Notes: generated by a model not told the origin, from the letters alone. A stretch of 64,000 nucleotides of DNA from Chloroflexota bacterium (GCA_016234555.1 JACRBJ010000032.1:350552-414551), one strand, 5' to 3'. Positions 15,667 to 24,822 are shown, counted from the first letter of the stretch. Translations and numbers: made by a program.

Positions 15667-17796
15667 ATGGCTGAAGACCGCTCAAAATCCCTGCTCGAGT
15701 TGCTGATCAATGTCAGTCGTGAAGTAGCCACCGCGCTCGACCTGCGCACGGTGCTGCAACGCCTGCTCTTTGCCGCGATGCAATATGTCGGCGGCGAGCG
15801 CAGCAGCATCGTCGTGCTGGACGATTCCGGCAAACCCGTGGATGCGACCATCGTTTACGGGAAGCGGTTCCACGAACATACCACCCAGCAGCTGCGCGAG
15901 ACTGTGGAGCGCGGACTGGCGGGATGGGTGGTGCAATATCGCAAACCCGCGCTCGTGCCGGATACCAGCAAGGATAAACGCTGGCTGCGCCGCGAGGACG
16001 ATGCCATCAGCAAGAGCGGCGCAAAATCCGCGATCTGTGTGCCGCTGATGGCGCGTGACCGGTTGGTGGGGGTGTTGACTCTTGTGCATCCCGTGCCAAA
16101 CACCTTCAACGAACAACACCTGGAGTTGATGCGAGCCATTGCCGACCAGGCAAGCGTGGCTGTCTTGAATGCGCGTTTGTATGCCGAGAGTCAGCGCACG
16201 GCGCGCGTGATGACCGCCCTGGCGGAAGGCGCGGCGGCGATCAATACCTCGCTGGAGATGCCGGACGTCCTGCGGCGTGTGCTGAATCAGACCATGCAGG
16301 CTTTGCAGGTCGAGACCGTGGCGCTGGCTTTGATCGATAACATCAGCGGCGACCTCGTCTTCCAGGCCGCGGCTGGAAACAACACCGGCAACATCCCCGG
16401 CAGGCGTATTTCCAGCGGGCGGGGACTGGCGGGGCAGGTGGTGAAGACCGGCCGGGGGCTGGTCATCCCAGCTGTTAGGCAGGAACCAAACTACAGCGAG
16501 GCAGACAACCTCGGGGAAATCGACATGCGCTCTGTCGTCATCGCCCCGATCCTGTTCCAGGGAAAAGTCATCGGCGTATTGATGGCGATCAATCCCGTTT
16601 CCGGTTCCTTCGACACGGACGCGCTGCTGGTGATGACTGGGCTTGGCAATCTTGCAGGGACCACAATCCAGAACGCCCGTTTTTTGAACCGCCTGCAAAA
16701 GGCGCACCTGCGGTATCGCGAACTGTTCGAGGACAGCGTCGACCCAATTGTGATCACCGACTGGGACGGCAAAATACTGGAGGCAAACCGCCAGGCTGTC
16801 GAATTGAGCGGATACAGCAACGACGCGCTGCACAAAATGGAAATCGGGCAGATGCACGAGATCAAGATACTTAAAACAGGCTTGAACTTCGAAACGCTCA
16901 AGCACTCGGGCGAGTGCAGTTACGAGTCTGTTTTGTTTCAGCAAAACGAAGGGACCAGACCCATCGAAGTCCACGCGCATCGCGTCGAATTCGAGGAGAC
17001 TGATTCGGTTCAATGGATCCTGCGCGACATCACCGAGCGCAAGGAACTCGACGCCCTGCGCGACGACATGATCGCCATGATCTATCACGACCTGCGCTCG
17101 CCACTTGGCAATATCGTTTCGAGCCTCGAACTGATGGACGGCATGCTCCCCGCGGATGAGACCCTGCGCAGCATGCTCAACATTGCCCGCAATTCCACCG
17201 GACGCATCCAACGCCTGGTTAATTCCCTGCTCGATATCAACCGCCTCGAGTCGGGTCAGCAGATCGTGGACCAGAATGCCATAGACCCGCTGGTGTTGAT
17301 TCGCGAAGCGCTCCGGGACGTGGAGCCTGCCGCAGCGGGACGCCATCAGATCCTCGAAAACAAGGCGACGGGCGTGCTGCCGCTCATCTGGGTGGACGTG
17401 GATATGACTCACCGTGTCTTCATCAACCTGCTCGAAAACGCCATCAAATACACCCCTTCGGGCGGAGTGATCGAAATCGGGGCGCAAACTTTAAGCGGAA
17501 CCTCCGTCAAGTTTTGGGTGCGGGATAACGGTCCCGGCATTTCCGCCTCGGACCGCGAGCGCATCTTCGACAAGTTCACCCGTCTGCGCGGCAGGGGAAG
17601 CCCCAGCGGACTCGGCGTGGGGCTGGCTTTTTGCAAACTGGCGGTGCAGGGGCACGGCGGAAAGATCTGGGTCGAGAGCGAAACGGAAAAGGGAACCACC
17701 TTCTGGTTGACCCTGCCCGTTGCGCAAAAGAAGGTGGTAACCGGTCAGCTCAAACGTCAGACAGGCAGGCTGGTCATGAAGGAAGAGAGAAGGTAA
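15667..17796 (+). CDS. Sensor histidine kinase, GAF-GAF-PAS-HisKA-HATPase
   Basis: 709 residues with no transmembrane segment, so a cytoplasmic sensor. GAF 1 spans roughly 10-170, GAF 2 roughly 185-335 and PAS roughly 350-460 (FEDSVDPIVITDWDGKILEA). The phosphoacceptor His is in IYHDLRSPLG (about 472). The ATPase has the N box NLLENAIKYTP, G1 DNGPGIS and G2 GLGVGLAFCKLAVQG. No cognate response regulator is adjacent. The metallo-beta-lactamase-fold gene follows 11 bases later with its own ribosome-binding site and probably shares the transcript. The start is leaderless in style (TTTAAT six bases upstream). GAF and PAS ligands are unknown. Confidence 0.93.
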   Translation: MAEDRSKSLLELLINVSREVATALDLRTVLQRLLFAAMQYVGGERSSIVVLDDSGKPVDATIVYGKRFHEHTTQQLRETVERGLAGWVVQYRKPALVPDTSKDKRWLRREDDAISKSGAKSAICVPLMARDRLVGVLTLVHPVPNTFNEQHLELMRAIADQASVAVLNARLYAESQRTARVMTALAEGAAAINTSLEMPDVLRRVLNQTMQALQVETVALALIDNISGDLVFQAAAGNNTGNIPGRRISSGRGLAGQVVKTGRGLVIPAVRQEPNYSEADNLGEIDMRSVVIAPILFQGKVIGVLMAINPVSGSFDTDALLVMTGLGNLAGTTIQNARFLNRLQKAHLRYRELFEDSVDPIVITDWDGKILEANRQAVELSGYSNDALHKMEIGQMHEIKILKTGLNFETLKHSGECSYESVLFQQNEGTRPIEVHAHRVEFEETDSVQWILRDITERKELDALRDDMIAMIYHDLRSPLGNIVSSLELMDGMLPADETLRSMLNIARNSTGRIQRLVNSLLDINRLESGQQIVDQNAIDPLVLIREALRDVEPAAAGRHQILENKATGVLPLIWVDVDMTHRVFINLLENAIKYTPSGGVIEIGAQTLSGTSVKFWVRDNGPGISASDRERIFDKFTRLRGRGSPSGLGVGLAFCKLAVQGHGGKIWVESETEKGTTFWLTLPVAQKKVVTGQLKRQTGRLVMKEERR

Positions 17797-17807
17797 TCAG
17801 GAGTTGT

Positions 17808-18668
17808 ATGCAGGAAATAACCGGTAACATCTACATCGAAGACCAATTTCACGGCGTCACGCTGGGGGTGATTGTCACCCCACGCGGGCTGATTCAGATC
17901 GACGCGCCGCCCTCTCCCGAAGACGCCCGTTCGTGGCGCGCCTCGTTGATGAACCTCGGCGGCGGCATGGAGCGCGCGCTGGTCAACCTGGACGCCCACC
18001 CGGACAGGACCCTGGGCGCGCGCGCGATGGATTGCATTGTGATCGCCCACGAAAAAACAGCCGACACCTTCCGCACACGCCCCAACACCTTCAAGGCTCA
18101 AGGGGAAGAGACAGGCGCGGATTGGGAATCCATCCCCGGTCTGGGCAGCGTGCGCTGGGTTCCGCCCGAAATTTCATTTGTCGACCAGTTGACCCTGCAC
18201 TGGGGAACCACGCCGGTAGTATTGGAGCATCACGCGGGACCTTCCAGCGGCTCCATCTGGGCGCACCTGCCCGAGGAAAAAATCGTCTTCGTCGGCGATG
18301 CGGTCCTGAAAAACCAGCCTCCCTTCTTTTCGGGCGCCAACCTCGACGACTGGCTTTCGTCGCTCAACCTTTTGCTCAGTCCCGCCTTCAAGGGCTACAC
18401 CGTCATCAGCAGCCGCGGTGGGGTGGTAACGACAGGCATCATCAAGACCCAGTTGGATTTCATCAAGCACGTCCACGACAAACTGGACAAGATCACATCC
18501 AAGAAGCCAAATCCCGCCGCGACCGAAAAGCTGGTCACGTCGCTTTTGACCTGGTTCAAAGCCCCGTCGGCGCGGCAAAAGCAATTCGCCCAGCGCCTGC
18601 GTTACGGCTTGCTCCATTACCACTCACGCCCAAGCCACACTTCGGGACAGATCAACGATAACCAGTAA
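17808..18668 (+). CDS. Metallo-beta-lactamase-fold protein with degenerate metal site
   Basis: 286 residues from ATG 17808, with CAGGAG five bases before it. The fold is recognisable (IVTPRGLIQIDAP, then VFVGDAVL and HHAGPSSGSIWAHLP). The usual HxHxDH is replaced by NLDAHPDRTLGA near residues 63-74, so the first two histidines are missing. Metal binding may be partial, or the protein may act as a ligand-binding relative. It follows the sensor kinase closely and may feed into the same signalling unit. Role otherwise unknown. Confidence 0.75.
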   Translation: MQEITGNIYIEDQFHGVTLGVIVTPRGLIQIDAPPSPEDARSWRASLMNLGGGMERALVNLDAHPDRTLGARAMDCIVIAHEKTADTFRTRPNTFKAQGEETGADWESIPGLGSVRWVPPEISFVDQLTLHWGTTPVVLEHHAGPSSGSIWAHLPEEKIVFVGDAVLKNQPPFFSGANLDDWLSSLNLLLSPAFKGYTVISSRGGVVTTGIIKTQLDFIKHVHDKLDKITSKKPNPAATEKLVTSLLTWFKAPSARQKQFAQRLRYGLLHYHSRPSHTSGQINDNQ

Positions 18669-18698
18669 GTAACCGCCCCGGCTCTTCGACCCTCTTGC

Positions 18699-19373
18699 AT
18701 GAAGAATTTGCGAACACGCGCCCTTGCCATCCACGAGAAATTAATCGAAGCCTTTGGCGAACCGGTTTGGCGCACGCCCCTGCCCGCCATCGACGAGCTT
18801 GTCTCCACCATCCTTTCGCAAAACACAAACGACGTCAACCGCGACCGGGGATTCAACGCCCTGCGCGCAAAGTTCCCAAGCTGGGAGGAAGTCCGCGACG
18901 CCGACCCCGAACAGGTGATCGAAGCCATCCGACCTGCCGGACTCGCGAACCAGAAAGGTCCGCGCATCCAGCAGGTTTTGCGTTCCATCACCGAAGAACG
19001 CGGCTCGCTCAACCTGGACTTTCTGGCTGGGTTGCCGGTCGAGGAAGCCCGCGCCTGGCTGACGAAGTTCAACGGTGTGGGTCCCAAGACCGCCGCCATT
19101 GTTTTATGTTTTTCGCTGAACATGCCAGCTTTCCCGGTGGACACACACATCTACCGCGTCAGCGGGCGCATCGGCTTGCGTCCCGAAAAGATGACCGTGG
19201 AACAGGCGCACCCGCATCTGGAATTCCTCTTCCCACCTGAAACGTATTACGCCGCCCACTTGAATTTAATCCGCCTAGGGCGTGAGATTTGCGGCGCACG
19301 CAAGGCGAATTGTCCGCAGTGCCCGATCCGCAAGTTGTGCGATTACGGGATGAAGGTGGGGGGAAGCAGGTAA
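18699..19373 (+). CDS. nth: Endonuclease III-type DNA glycosylase
   Basis: 224 residues. The helix-hairpin-helix is FNGVGPKTAAIVL (about 127-139) with the Lys that forms a Schiff base, and the catalytic Asp is in PVDTHIYR (about 148). The C-terminal iron-sulphur motif is C-x6-C-x2-C-x5-C (CGARKANCPQCPIRKLC). Such enzymes remove oxidised pyrimidines and nick abasic sites in base excision repair. Some close relatives prefer other lesions, so specificity is not certain. It lies 30 bases after the previous gene and is likely co-transcribed. Confidence 0.93.
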   Translation: MKNLRTRALAIHEKLIEAFGEPVWRTPLPAIDELVSTILSQNTNDVNRDRGFNALRAKFPSWEEVRDADPEQVIEAIRPAGLANQKGPRIQQVLRSITEERGSLNLDFLAGLPVEEARAWLTKFNGVGPKTAAIVLCFSLNMPAFPVDTHIYRVSGRIGLRPEKMTVEQAHPHLEFLFPPETYYAAHLNLIRLGREICGARKANCPQCPIRKLCDYGMKVGGSR

Positions 19374-19426
19374 ACACGTAGTTGGCACGAGTATTAAGTA
19401 TGGTTTTCTTGAAGACAAATCGGTAA

Positions 19427-21307
19427 ATGAAAAACTTTCTATTAATTTCCCTTTCTCTTTTATTAAATGGCCTGCTAATTGTCGGATGCAGTATCCAAAC
19501 ACAATCCACAACCATGCTTGCGAGCACTCTTGAAGCAACCAAAACTCTTACGACTACTGCCACGATACAGCCAACTTCAACCTTCCTGCCTACTTTCACT
19601 CCTGCACAACCGCTTATTTATACCCCTTTCCCCACACAAACCTTAACACCTGTACCAAAAGATATTTTCGATAATTTTCAAGGATTATCAGGTAATTGCA
19701 GAACCGCAAACAGCTTAGACTCGTTGATGGTAGCACGATACGATCTAAATGGTGGGGTTCACTTCACTTCAATGGCGAATGTTCATATCTTTTTTGATAA
19801 AGACGAATATTTTCCAGGAGACTCCATAAAGTTATCGCTAAGTGCGGATGACACTCAAAATTACCCAAAATTCATGAATGAAATTGTGGTGAAGGTAATT
19901 GTTGAAGATCCTATATCAACAAAACGAAATTCCTTTTATCTTTATGATGACGGAACTCATGGAGACGAAAAGGTTGACGACGGAATATATGTAAACGCCT
20001 TTGATAAAACTTTTAATACCGGCATTTATAAGTTTTACTTCAAGTTATCTGGACGCAGCAAAGGCGCAAACGAAAAGATTTCCAAAGAATGTTTTCTTGC
20101 AAAAACGGTTGACCCTATCTCTACGCCAACATCTGCTTTTCCACAGGGAAATGAAAGTATATCTTGTGCAAAAATAGAAGCATCCGATCCAATAGTAGTT
20201 CGTCCAGAAGGTGTTGGTGGAAACGACAGCACTGAGTATGGTTGGGAGGCATTTTATCCAAAAGCAGTGTCATTGGGTGAAAGAATCATAGCTACTTGGC
20301 AAGTGGGCTTTGAAGGGCAAAGACCAAAGCCAAACGTTTATATGCGTATCCTTGATAACAATCTGGCTCCTGCAGGGGAAGTTAGACTACTTTTTGATCG
20401 AAATATTGTGGGACAAACGACTCTTATTCGTCAAGAAAATAATGCTGTATTCTCTTATTGTGGAAGATTTAATACCGAAGACAGGGCAACATCTGCGTTT
20501 CTTGATTCTAAAGGAAATGTTATCTCTGAAATAGTTCGCTCTCCAAGCAATATTGGTTGTGGTAGTGGTCCCTTGTCAGTTTGGACTGGTTCTCGTTTGT
20601 TGTTTTATTTTTATTCTAATCTTATACCGTTTGACACATTTCCCCAGTTTGACGCATTTCTCGATGTAGCCGATAAAGGTGGAAATAGCATATCTTGGAG
20701 AGAGATATCTGGTTATGGGCTTCCTGCTGTTGGGCATGGGAGCGTATTAACAAGTTCGACAAGTGACCAGGGAAGTTGGTTGGTGATACATCGTCTTGAC
20801 CTAGATGGGAATGACTTGGGAGAATTAACAACACTTGAAGCATTAACTTACGAAGTTGATGGGAAAATTGTTGTTGGACATTTTAGAAATACGTATATCG
20901 TTTCTACTGATAATGGCTGGATGGTAATCGCCTCATTGTACGCTCCAGGTGTTTATGTTGCCCACCTAGGATTGGATGGATCACTAATTTCAAATCCTGT
21001 AATCGTGGAAAAGAATTTATATTTTGTAAATGGGCTTGAGGATGTAATGGTGTACAAGGGAGGCGCTGTAATTCTAGGGAGTTCCTCACCTTTTGGTTAC
21101 TCAACTGAAATTGGACGTGTAACCCTTTTTATTTCAGGTGATGGAATTGCTCATCAATGGCATCTACCAACAGATGAGGCGCTAGCTTCCGGTTCTTTTT
21201 TTGAGCATCAAGGTCGTCTATTCTCGATCTATCTAGGCAAGTCTACAAACGACAATAAGCCAACAACAAATCAAATTCTTATTCGCGAGTTAAAATGCGT
21301 GCATTGA
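19427..21307 (+). CDS. Large AT-rich lipoprotein with Ig-like domain
   Basis: 626 residues. A lipoprotein signal peptide ends at LIVGC (Cys about 21), followed by a long Thr/Ser/Pro linker (TATIQPTSTFLPTFTPAQ) typical of Chloroflexota surface proteins. About 100-210 resembles a calcium-type beta-sandwich with DDGTHGDEKVDDGIY, as in the choice-of-anchor X family. The rest (250-626) looks like repeating beta strands, possibly a propeller (WQVGFEGQ, VWTGSRLLF, WLVIHRLDLDGNDLG). The gene is clearly more AT-rich than its neighbours and has no visible Shine-Dalgarno. Its location and style suggest lateral gain. Function unknown. Confidence 0.75.
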   Translation: MKNFLLISLSLLLNGLLIVGCSIQTQSTTMLASTLEATKTLTTTATIQPTSTFLPTFTPAQPLIYTPFPTQTLTPVPKDIFDNFQGLSGNCRTANSLDSLMVARYDLNGGVHFTSMANVHIFFDKDEYFPGDSIKLSLSADDTQNYPKFMNEIVVKVIVEDPISTKRNSFYLYDDGTHGDEKVDDGIYVNAFDKTFNTGIYKFYFKLSGRSKGANEKISKECFLAKTVDPISTPTSAFPQGNESISCAKIEASDPIVVRPEGVGGNDSTEYGWEAFYPKAVSLGERIIATWQVGFEGQRPKPNVYMRILDNNLAPAGEVRLLFDRNIVGQTTLIRQENNAVFSYCGRFNTEDRATSAFLDSKGNVISEIVRSPSNIGCGSGPLSVWTGSRLLFYFYSNLIPFDTFPQFDAFLDVADKGGNSISWREISGYGLPAVGHGSVLTSSTSDQGSWLVIHRLDLDGNDLGELTTLEALTYEVDGKIVVGHFRNTYIVSTDNGWMVIASLYAPGVYVAHLGLDGSLISNPVIVEKNLYFVNGLEDVMVYKGGAVILGSSSPFGYSTEIGRVTLFISGDGIAHQWHLPTDEALASGSFFEHQGRLFSIYLGKSTNDNKPTTNQILIRELKCVH

Positions 21308-21480
21308 ATCTTTTATTTTCAATAATTTTTCGACCTTGAAAGTTCGGGCTAACACAGCGCACACTGGATGGCGGGGCTTCATCGCCATTTTCAAGCATTT
21401 GTCCAGCTTCGGGCTTTTCCTGCTTCCAAACAGAATCCACGCCCGCCCTCCGCCAATAACGCAAATTGATAGGTCCCAAA

Positions 21481-21966
21481 GTGGAAATCCCTCCCGCCAG
21501 CGCCGCGCTGAAAGAACTTGACATCCCGCACCGAATCTTCCGCCACGAAAACCCCGTCGACTCGTTCGAGCAGGCGGCAAGGGAACGCGGTCAGCGGGTT
21601 TCGCAGGTCGTCCGCAGTATTTTGTTCCGCCTTTCCGAAAAAGAATTTGTAATGGTTTTAATCGCCGGTTCTGCCCAGGTTTCGTGGAAAATATTACGTA
21701 AACACCTCGGCAGTTCGCGCATGACGATGGCAACGGAAGACGAAGTGTTTGCGGCGACAGGGTATCGGGTTGGGGCGGTGAGTCCCTTTGGGGCGCGGAA
21801 TCCGCTCAGGGTTCTGGTGGACGAAAGCGTCCTGCGGGAGGATGAAATCTCCATCGGGTCTGGAATCCGAAACACGGCGATCATCCTCAAAAGCGCAGAT
21901 TTACGCCGCGCCTTGAAAGACGCGGAAGTTGTGTCTTTGACCGAAGACGAACGGAGAATCCCATGA
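21481..21966 (+). CDS. YbaK/ProX-type aminoacyl-tRNA editing domain protein
   Basis: About 161 residues from GTG 21481 (a TTG at 21466 in the same frame is also possible). It shows the YbaK fold: [19 protein letters not shown] at the N-terminus, QVVRSILFR, then [21 protein letters not shown] and [20 protein letters not shown], which includes the conserved GxxxPFG-type loop. Members hydrolyse mischarged Cys- or Ala-tRNA. The next gene starts on its stop codon (ATGA overlap), so the two are coupled. Confidence 0.87.
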   Translation: MEIPPASAALKELDIPHRIFRHENPVDSFEQAARERGQRVSQVVRSILFRLSEKEFVMVLIAGSAQVSWKILRKHLGSSRMTMATEDEVFAATGYRVGAVSPFGARNPLRVLVDESVLREDEISIGSGIRNTAIILKSADLRRALKDAEVVSLTEDERRIP

Positions 21967-22808
21967 CCAGTTTCAAACAACGTACTCTGGATTTTTTGGA
22001 AATCGAATGGGCGACCTACATCGAACGGTTCAACCGCCTGCCGCCCGCCGAAGGACTCAAACGGGTCAACGGGCAGGGCTATGAACGATTCCGCGACATG
22101 CTTGCCCACATCGTGGCGTGGTGGGAGGAGGGGATGGACATCATCCTTGCCATCGCCGAGGAGCGCGAGTTCGAACGCAAAAAATACGACTTCGACATCT
22201 TCAACGCGGAAGCGGTTGCGACGTATAAAAACCGCGACGAGAAGGAATTCCTAGCCCACTTCGAGCAGGTTCGCCAAAAGTCAATCGCGGATCTGAAATC
22301 GATGAACGAGGCGGCATGGGAGAACAGGCGTGTGCGCGGCTGGGTCAACGGTATTTTCATCGACCACGCGCGCGAACACCTGGTCGCCCTCGACCGGTTC
22401 CTTTTGCTGGACATGCTCCAAAACGAGTGGGCGACCTACCTGGACGACTTCAACCGTCTTGACGATGCGGAGAAAAACGAGTTCATCGGCAAACAGGGCT
22501 TTGGCAGCTTCCACAACCTGCTGGCGCACTTCATCGGCGGGTGGGAGGAGGGGATGCGCATCGTCGATGGGTTTCTCAACCAGCCAGGCTTTACCTGGCA
22601 GGAACCTGAAACGGATGCCTTCAACTTGGAGTTGACAAAGAAGTATTCGACCTGGTCCCATGCCGACCTGTTGAAACATTACGAAGCGACACGCGCAGCG
22701 ATGATCGAACTTGTCACAACGATGCCCGACGACGCCCTGCGAAACCCGGATATCGAAAACTGGCTTACGTCAGACGTGATACATCATTATCACGACCATG
22801 TAATTTGA
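21963..22808 (+). CDS. Tandem DinB/ClbS-like four-helix protein
   Basis: 281 residues made of two copies of the same roughly 135-residue unit. Each copy has an EWATYxxxFNRL start (residues 14 and 152), an LAHxxxxWEEGM segment (about 47 and 186), an FNxExxxxY core and a helical end with conserved His (DHAREHL and HYHDHVI). This is the ClbS/DfsB-like branch of the DinB four-helix-bundle fold. Single-unit relatives include the colibactin self-resistance protein and putative thiol-dependent transferases. The internal duplication is visible by eye and would give a built-in dimer. Coupled by overlap to the upstream editing domain and four bases over the FolK reading region. Confidence 0.78.
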   Translation: MTSFKQRTLDFLEIEWATYIERFNRLPPAEGLKRVNGQGYERFRDMLAHIVAWWEEGMDIILAIAEEREFERKKYDFDIFNAEAVATYKNRDEKEFLAHFEQVRQKSIADLKSMNEAAWENRRVRGWVNGIFIDHAREHLVALDRFLLLDMLQNEWATYLDDFNRLDDAEKNEFIGKQGFGSFHNLLAHFIGGWEEGMRIVDGFLNQPGFTWQEPETDAFNLELTKKYSTWSHADLLKHYEATRAAMIELVTTMPDDALRNPDIENWLTSDVIHHYHDHVI

Positions 22809-22816
22809 GGATGCTT

Positions 22817-23296
22817 ATGGAACACATTGCTTATCTCGCGCTCGGAAGTAACATGGGCAACCGCCTTACCAATCTCAAGGCGGCAGCCGCCAACCTGACA
22901 CCGCAAATGGCGGTGAAGAACAGATCGTCGATCTACGAAACCCCGCCCTGGGGTTTTACGGAGCAGGCGGAATTTTTGAACCAGGTTCTCATGGTGTACA
23001 CCTATCTAAAGCCGCAGGCTCTGCTCGATCACCTGAAGCGCCTCGAAACGGCTTTGGGACGCGTCCCCAGTTTCCCGAACGGACCGCGGCTGATCGACAT
23101 CGACATCCTGTTCTACGACGACCTGGTGCTGGACACGCCGTCGCTTGTCATTCCACACCCGCGATTGCACGAACGTCCCTTTGTGCTGGTTCCTCTCGCC
23201 GAGATTGCGCCCGACCACGTCCACCCTGTGCTGGGCAAACCCGTCCACGCGCTGCTGGATGAAGTGGATCGCAGCGACATCAAACTGTTCAAGTAA
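22817..23296 (+). CDS. folK: 2-amino-4-hydroxy-6-hydroxymethyldihydropteridine diphosphokinase
   Basis: 159 residues from ATG 22817, where GAGG lies six bases upstream; earlier in-frame starts at 22805 and 22811 are less well placed. Motifs are LALGSNMGNR (N-terminus), ETPPWG (about 44), LLDHLKRLETALGR, GPRLIDIDILFYDD (catalytic Asp pair) and IPHPRLHERPFVLVPLAE. The enzyme transfers pyrophosphate from ATP to the pterin in folate synthesis. No other folate gene is in the window. It ends an apparent run of overlapping genes that starts at the editing-domain gene. Confidence 0.95.
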   Translation: MEHIAYLALGSNMGNRLTNLKAAAANLTPQMAVKNRSSIYETPPWGFTEQAEFLNQVLMVYTYLKPQALLDHLKRLETALGRVPSFPNGPRLIDIDILFYDDLVLDTPSLVIPHPRLHERPFVLVPLAEIAPDHVHPVLGKPVHALLDEVDRSDIKLFK

Positions 23297-23303
23297 AAAC
23301 AAC

Positions 23304-23331
23304 TTGCAAATCCATTCCCTCTCGGTTATCC
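23304..23331 (+). promoter_or_regulatory. Putative promoter of the selenocysteine tRNA
   Basis: TTGCAA (23304-23309), a 16-base spacer and TTATCC (23326-23331) stand nine bases before the mature tRNA 5' end. The -10 is imperfect. It lies just after the folK stop codon, so read-through from folK is an alternative. Confidence 0.5.
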
Positions 23332-23339
23332 TTGCGGGT

Positions 23340-23433
23340 GGGAGTGGTTAGGTCCCGGTGGGCTTCCTGGTCTTCAACACCAGTGGCGGGTCGCGTTGCG
23401 AGCCGCGGTGGGTTCGTCTCCCATCCACTCCCG
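23340..23433 (+). tRNA. selC: tRNA-Sec (anticodon UCA)
   Basis: A 94-nt sequence folds as a bacterial selenocysteine tRNA. The acceptor stem has eight perfect pairs (GGGAGTGG with CCACTCCC). A six-pair D stem (AGGTCC with GGGCTT) replaces the usual four. The anticodon arm is CTGGT-CTTCAAC-ACCAG with anticodon TCA. There is a long variable arm (GCGGGTCGC/GCGAGCCGC-like), a T arm GTGGG-TTCGTCT-CCCAT and discriminator G. The long acceptor plus six-base D stem distinguish it from a suppressor serine tRNA. CCA is not fully encoded (GCCT follows). It implies that the genome makes selenoproteins; selA, selB and selD are not in this window. Confidence 0.97.
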
Positions 23434-23443
23434 CCTATTCTCC

Positions 23444-23478
23444 AGACGGTGGACGATAGACCATGCCCACCGTCTTTT
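23444..23478 (+). terminator. Terminator downstream of tRNA-Sec
   Basis: A nine-base stem, AGACGGTGG (23444-23452) with CCACCGTCT (23467-23475), followed by TTTGTTAT. It ends the tRNA transcript about 40 bases after the mature 3' end. Confidence 0.75.
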
Positions 23479-23510
23479 GTTATCATCTCTCTACCGTACA
23501 AACCCCACGT

Positions 23511-23583
23511 GGACGCAGATGAACGCAGAAAAACGCGGATTTTTTTCTTGTTTTCTCAGCGCAAATCAGCGTTTTCAGCGTCC
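23511..23583. repeat. Imperfect palindromic microrepeat (GGACGCAGATGAACGCAG type)
   Basis: The left arm GGACGCAGATGAACGCAG and the right arm, ending CAGCGTTTTCAGCGTCC, are imperfect inverted copies around a T-rich centre. This belongs to the class of short intergenic phrases that recurs in this window, with no coding content. Confidence 0.5.
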
Positions 23584-23631
23584 CGATTCCAAAAGGTACG
23601 GTAGCGAAGTTATCATCAAAAAGGTGCTTCA

Positions 23632-24819
23632 ATGCCAACCATCGAAACTGAAGAATTGACCAGATTTGTGTCCCGCATCTTTCGCGTCGAAGATGTGACC
23701 AGCGGCGACCAGCAAAGGGGATACATTGTCCGCTACCGTGGTCAACTGCTGGAAGGCGATTCCGCCGATCTTTACGACCTTTTGGCGGATTCCCTCACCC
23801 CGTACGACATCGTCCCCCTGTTCAAAATCGAAGACGGGCGACAGGTGATCTACCTTGCACCCAAACCTGCGGAGCCAAAGAAGGACAGGGTCTCGATCAA
23901 CCTCATCCTCTTCGCGCTCACCGTGTTCAGTGTGATGATGGCAGGCGTGGCAGTCCCCGCTGAATTGTGCAACGATTCGACGGGGGCGATTTTGTACATG
24001 TTCAAGAACATCCTGACAGGATGGCCCTTCGCGGTCAGCATGTTGGGGATTTTACTCACGCACGAACTGGGTCACTATTTTATGAGCCGCCACCATAAGA
24101 CCCCCGCCACCCTGCCCTACTTTATCCCCTTCCCGCTCAGTCCGCTGGGGACGTTGGGCGCGGCAATCCTCATGCGCGGCACGCCGAAGAACAAGCGCGT
24201 CCTTTTCGACATCGGTGTAGCGGGACCGCTTGCCGGGCTGATCGTGGCAATCCCCGTCCTCTTTTTGGGGCTTTCCCTTTCCACCGTAAAGCCGATTGTC
24301 CTTTCATCCTGCGGCGTATCGCTCGAAGGTAACTCGCTGCTTTATCTCTTCGCAAAGTATGTGACCTTCGGTCAACTGCTGCCAGCGCCTGTCGAGCCGC
24401 AGGGGATTTTGTACTGGCTGAAATATTTCTTCACAGGTCAGCCGATTCCCCTCAATGGCATGGATGTGTTCATTCATCCCGTTGCCTTTGCCGGTTGGGT
24501 CGGGATTTTGGTCACAGCCCTGAACCTCATCCCCGCCGGCACGCTCGACGGCGGACACGTGGTCTATGCCCTCTTCGGCGACAAGGCAAAGAAGGCATTC
24601 CCATTCATCATCGGCTTGCTGGTTGTGCTTGGAATTTTCTGGAGCGGATGGTGGCTCTGGGCTGTTCTCCTCTTCTGGTTGGGACGGGTCAATGCCCAAC
24701 CGTTGGATCAGATCACAACCCTCGACCCCACCCGACGGCTGATTGCCCTCGCGGTGATTATCATCTTCCTTTTGGTTTTCATGCCCGTCCCGTTTACGGC
24801 TCTCCTGCCGCAAAGTTAA
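23632..24819 (+). CDS. Site-2 protease-family (M50) membrane metalloprotease
   Basis: 395 residues: a soluble N-terminal domain of about 85 residues, then at least seven hydrophobic segments. The zinc site is HELGHYF (His 144 and 148). The third ligand is in the LDGG motif (NLIPAGTLDGGHVVYALFG, about 297-315). Between them is GVAGPLAGLIVAIPV, typical of plant EGY-like and bacterial group III members. They cut membrane proteins inside the bilayer, often activating regulators. Start at 23632 with AAAGG upstream. It is followed after three bases by a solute-binding lipoprotein gene. Confidence 0.9.
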   Translation: MPTIETEELTRFVSRIFRVEDVTSGDQQRGYIVRYRGQLLEGDSADLYDLLADSLTPYDIVPLFKIEDGRQVIYLAPKPAEPKKDRVSINLILFALTVFSVMMAGVAVPAELCNDSTGAILYMFKNILTGWPFAVSMLGILLTHELGHYFMSRHHKTPATLPYFIPFPLSPLGTLGAAILMRGTPKNKRVLFDIGVAGPLAGLIVAIPVLFLGLSLSTVKPIVLSSCGVSLEGNSLLYLFAKYVTFGQLLPAPVEPQGILYWLKYFFTGQPIPLNGMDVFIHPVAFAGWVGILVTALNLIPAGTLDGGHVVYALFGDKAKKAFPFIIGLLVVLGIFWSGWWLWAVLLFWLGRVNAQPLDQITTLDPTRRLIALAVIIIFLLVFMPVPFTALLPQS

Positions 24820-24822
24820 ACC

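Noticed and set aside
15682..17487. A 601-codon frame antisense to the sensor kinase
   Set aside because: The sense strand carries a complete set of kinase motifs; the antisense product is His/Gln/Asp-rich shadow sequence.
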